Assembly (NCBI GenBank): GCA_026394855.1 | Contig: JAPLZT010000096.1 | Span: 1 to 5,298, forward strand | Length of the DNA stretch: 5,298 nt | Direction: 5' to 3' | Origin: Candidatus Woesebacteria bacterium | GTDB taxonomy: Bacteria > Patescibacteriota > Microgenomatia > UBA8517 | Part shown: positions 4,721-5,298 of the stretch, in pieces | Layout: each line of letters begins with the position of its first letter | How positions within the stretch are numbered: position 1 is the first letter of the stretch | Translations under genes and position numbers: made by a program | The notes under the pieces: model-generated | Databases searched by the model: none | Told to the model about the DNA's origin: nothing | The model's input: only the letters and a program-made list of their open reading frames with translations

Positions 4721-5298
4721 CTATACTATTTTTTCAATTAATTTTAAACTGGCAGTTTTCGATCTATCCCAAGAAAATCTTTTACTCCATAAGATTGATT
4801 TTTTCTGAAGATCTTCATAATTTTTCTGATTATCTAAAATGAAAGATATGGACTTAGCAAGTTCATGTGGGTTGTTATTATCAACAATAACTCCACTTTC
4901 ACCATTTTTGACCGAATCTACCAGGCCGGGAGATTTATATGCCACAACTGGAACACCAACCGAATTAGCCTCAATATTAACAAGACCCCACCCTTCTCTT
5001 ATTGAAGGGTTAATTAATATATGGGCTTTTGCTAATAATTCAAATTTTTTAGAATCATCAACAAATCCCCAAAAAGTTACTTTATTTTTAATTCCCAACC
5101 TATTGGCCAATACCAGTAGATAGTTTTTATATTTTTCCGATCCCTTACCAATTATCCAATAATTATAGTTTCCCAAGTTTTCCAATATGGAAAATACTTT
5201 TAAGGCATCTTCTATTCCCTTGTCCTTGGTCAACACCCCTAAAAACACCACTGTTTTGATCTTAGATTTATAATCTATGATCTTAGATCTTAGAAGAA
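4721..5298 (-). CDS. GT4-type glycosyltransferase, C-terminal part (cut by window edge)
   Basis: The frame stays open from the window edge to the TAG at 4721, showing 191 residues of the donor-binding domain. An internal GTG at 5251 is not the start, because the coding frame continues upstream of it (LLRSKIIDYKSKIKT before VVFLGVLTKDKG). Visible motifs in order are FLGVLTKDKGIEDAL (strand and K of the KG pair), YWIIGKGSE, KVTFWGFVDDSKKFELLAKAH, and the canonical EX7E motif REGWGLVNIE followed by GVPVVAYKSPG. This makes it a normal GT4 half; the acceptor domain is outside the window. It differs from the plus-strand glycosyltransferase in sequence and in motif spacing, so it is not a recent duplicate. 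The gene lies 19 nt upstream of the DUF5667-type gene. A 10-bp direct repeat, GATCTTAGAT at 5258-5267 and 5279-5288, is in frame and gives the similar peptides SKII/SKIK. Confidence 0.88.
   Translation of the reverse strand, partial: LLRSKIIDYKSKIKTVVFLGVLTKDKGIEDALKVFSILENLGNYNYWIIGKGSEKYKNYLLVLANRLGIKNKVTFWGFVDDSKKFELLAKAHILINPSIREGWGLVNIEANSVGVPVVAYKSPGLVDSVKNGESGVIVDNNNPHELAKSISFILDNQKNYEDLQKKSILWSKRFSWDRSKTASLKLIEKIV

Noticed and set aside
4806..4817. 12-bp palindrome TGAAGATCTTCA in the right-hand glycosyltransferase
   Set aside because: A single short palindrome within coding sequence with no promoter nearby is expected by chance.
1..5298. tRNA, rRNA, CRISPR array, toxin-antitoxin or defence genes
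   Set aside because: The intergenic spaces are too short for most of these, and no cloverleaf, spaced repeats or defence domains could be seen by eye.

Overview
This AT-rich window reads as a piece of a bacterial surface-polysaccharide / nucleotide-sugar locus with an insertion sequence at its left edge. Three things suggest a member of the candidate phyla radiation (Patescibacteria, Microgenomates-like): low G+C, a secreted DUF5667-type protein, and first genes of transcripts that lack Shine-Dalgarno sites. This is an inference from style and gene content; there is no rRNA or marker gene. All complete frames read cleanly in the standard bacterial code.

Layout. Positions 1-505 (minus strand) hold the N-terminal 168 residues of an IS481/IS3-like transposase, cut by the window edge just before its catalytic core. 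About 117 nt of element leader or end follow. Positions 623-2836 (minus) form a three-gene operon, read in the order DegT/DnrJ/EryC1-type sugar aminotransferase, single-domain cupin, SAM-dependent methyltransferase. Positions 2837-2926 are a compact divergent promoter region. Positions 2927-4168 (plus) encode a complete GT4-type glycosyltransferase. Positions 4165-4701 (minus) encode a secreted or anchored DUF5667-type protein whose stop codon overlaps the glycosyltransferase stop tail to tail. Positions 4721-5298 (minus) hold the C-terminal part of a second GT4 glycosyltransferase, cut by the right edge.

How the genes may work together. The aminotransferase probably puts an amino group on C4 of an NDP-4-keto-6-deoxy sugar. 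The cupin may epimerise or isomerise a related sugar intermediate, and the methyltransferase may decorate the sugar or glycan. The two GT4 enzymes would add sugars to a lipid-linked or surface glycan. The DUF5667-type protein sits at the membrane or outside it, with no known role.

Most of this is ordinary accessory glycan biosynthesis; I do not see a clear new system. The points most worth a second look are the pair of near-leaderless divergent promoters, a perfect 23-nt palindrome just inside the aminotransferase start, a second perfect 11-bp hairpin inside the DUF5667-type gene, the EX8E (not EX7E) spacing in one glycosyltransferase, and the possibility that the insertion sequence supplies the methyltransferase stop codon.
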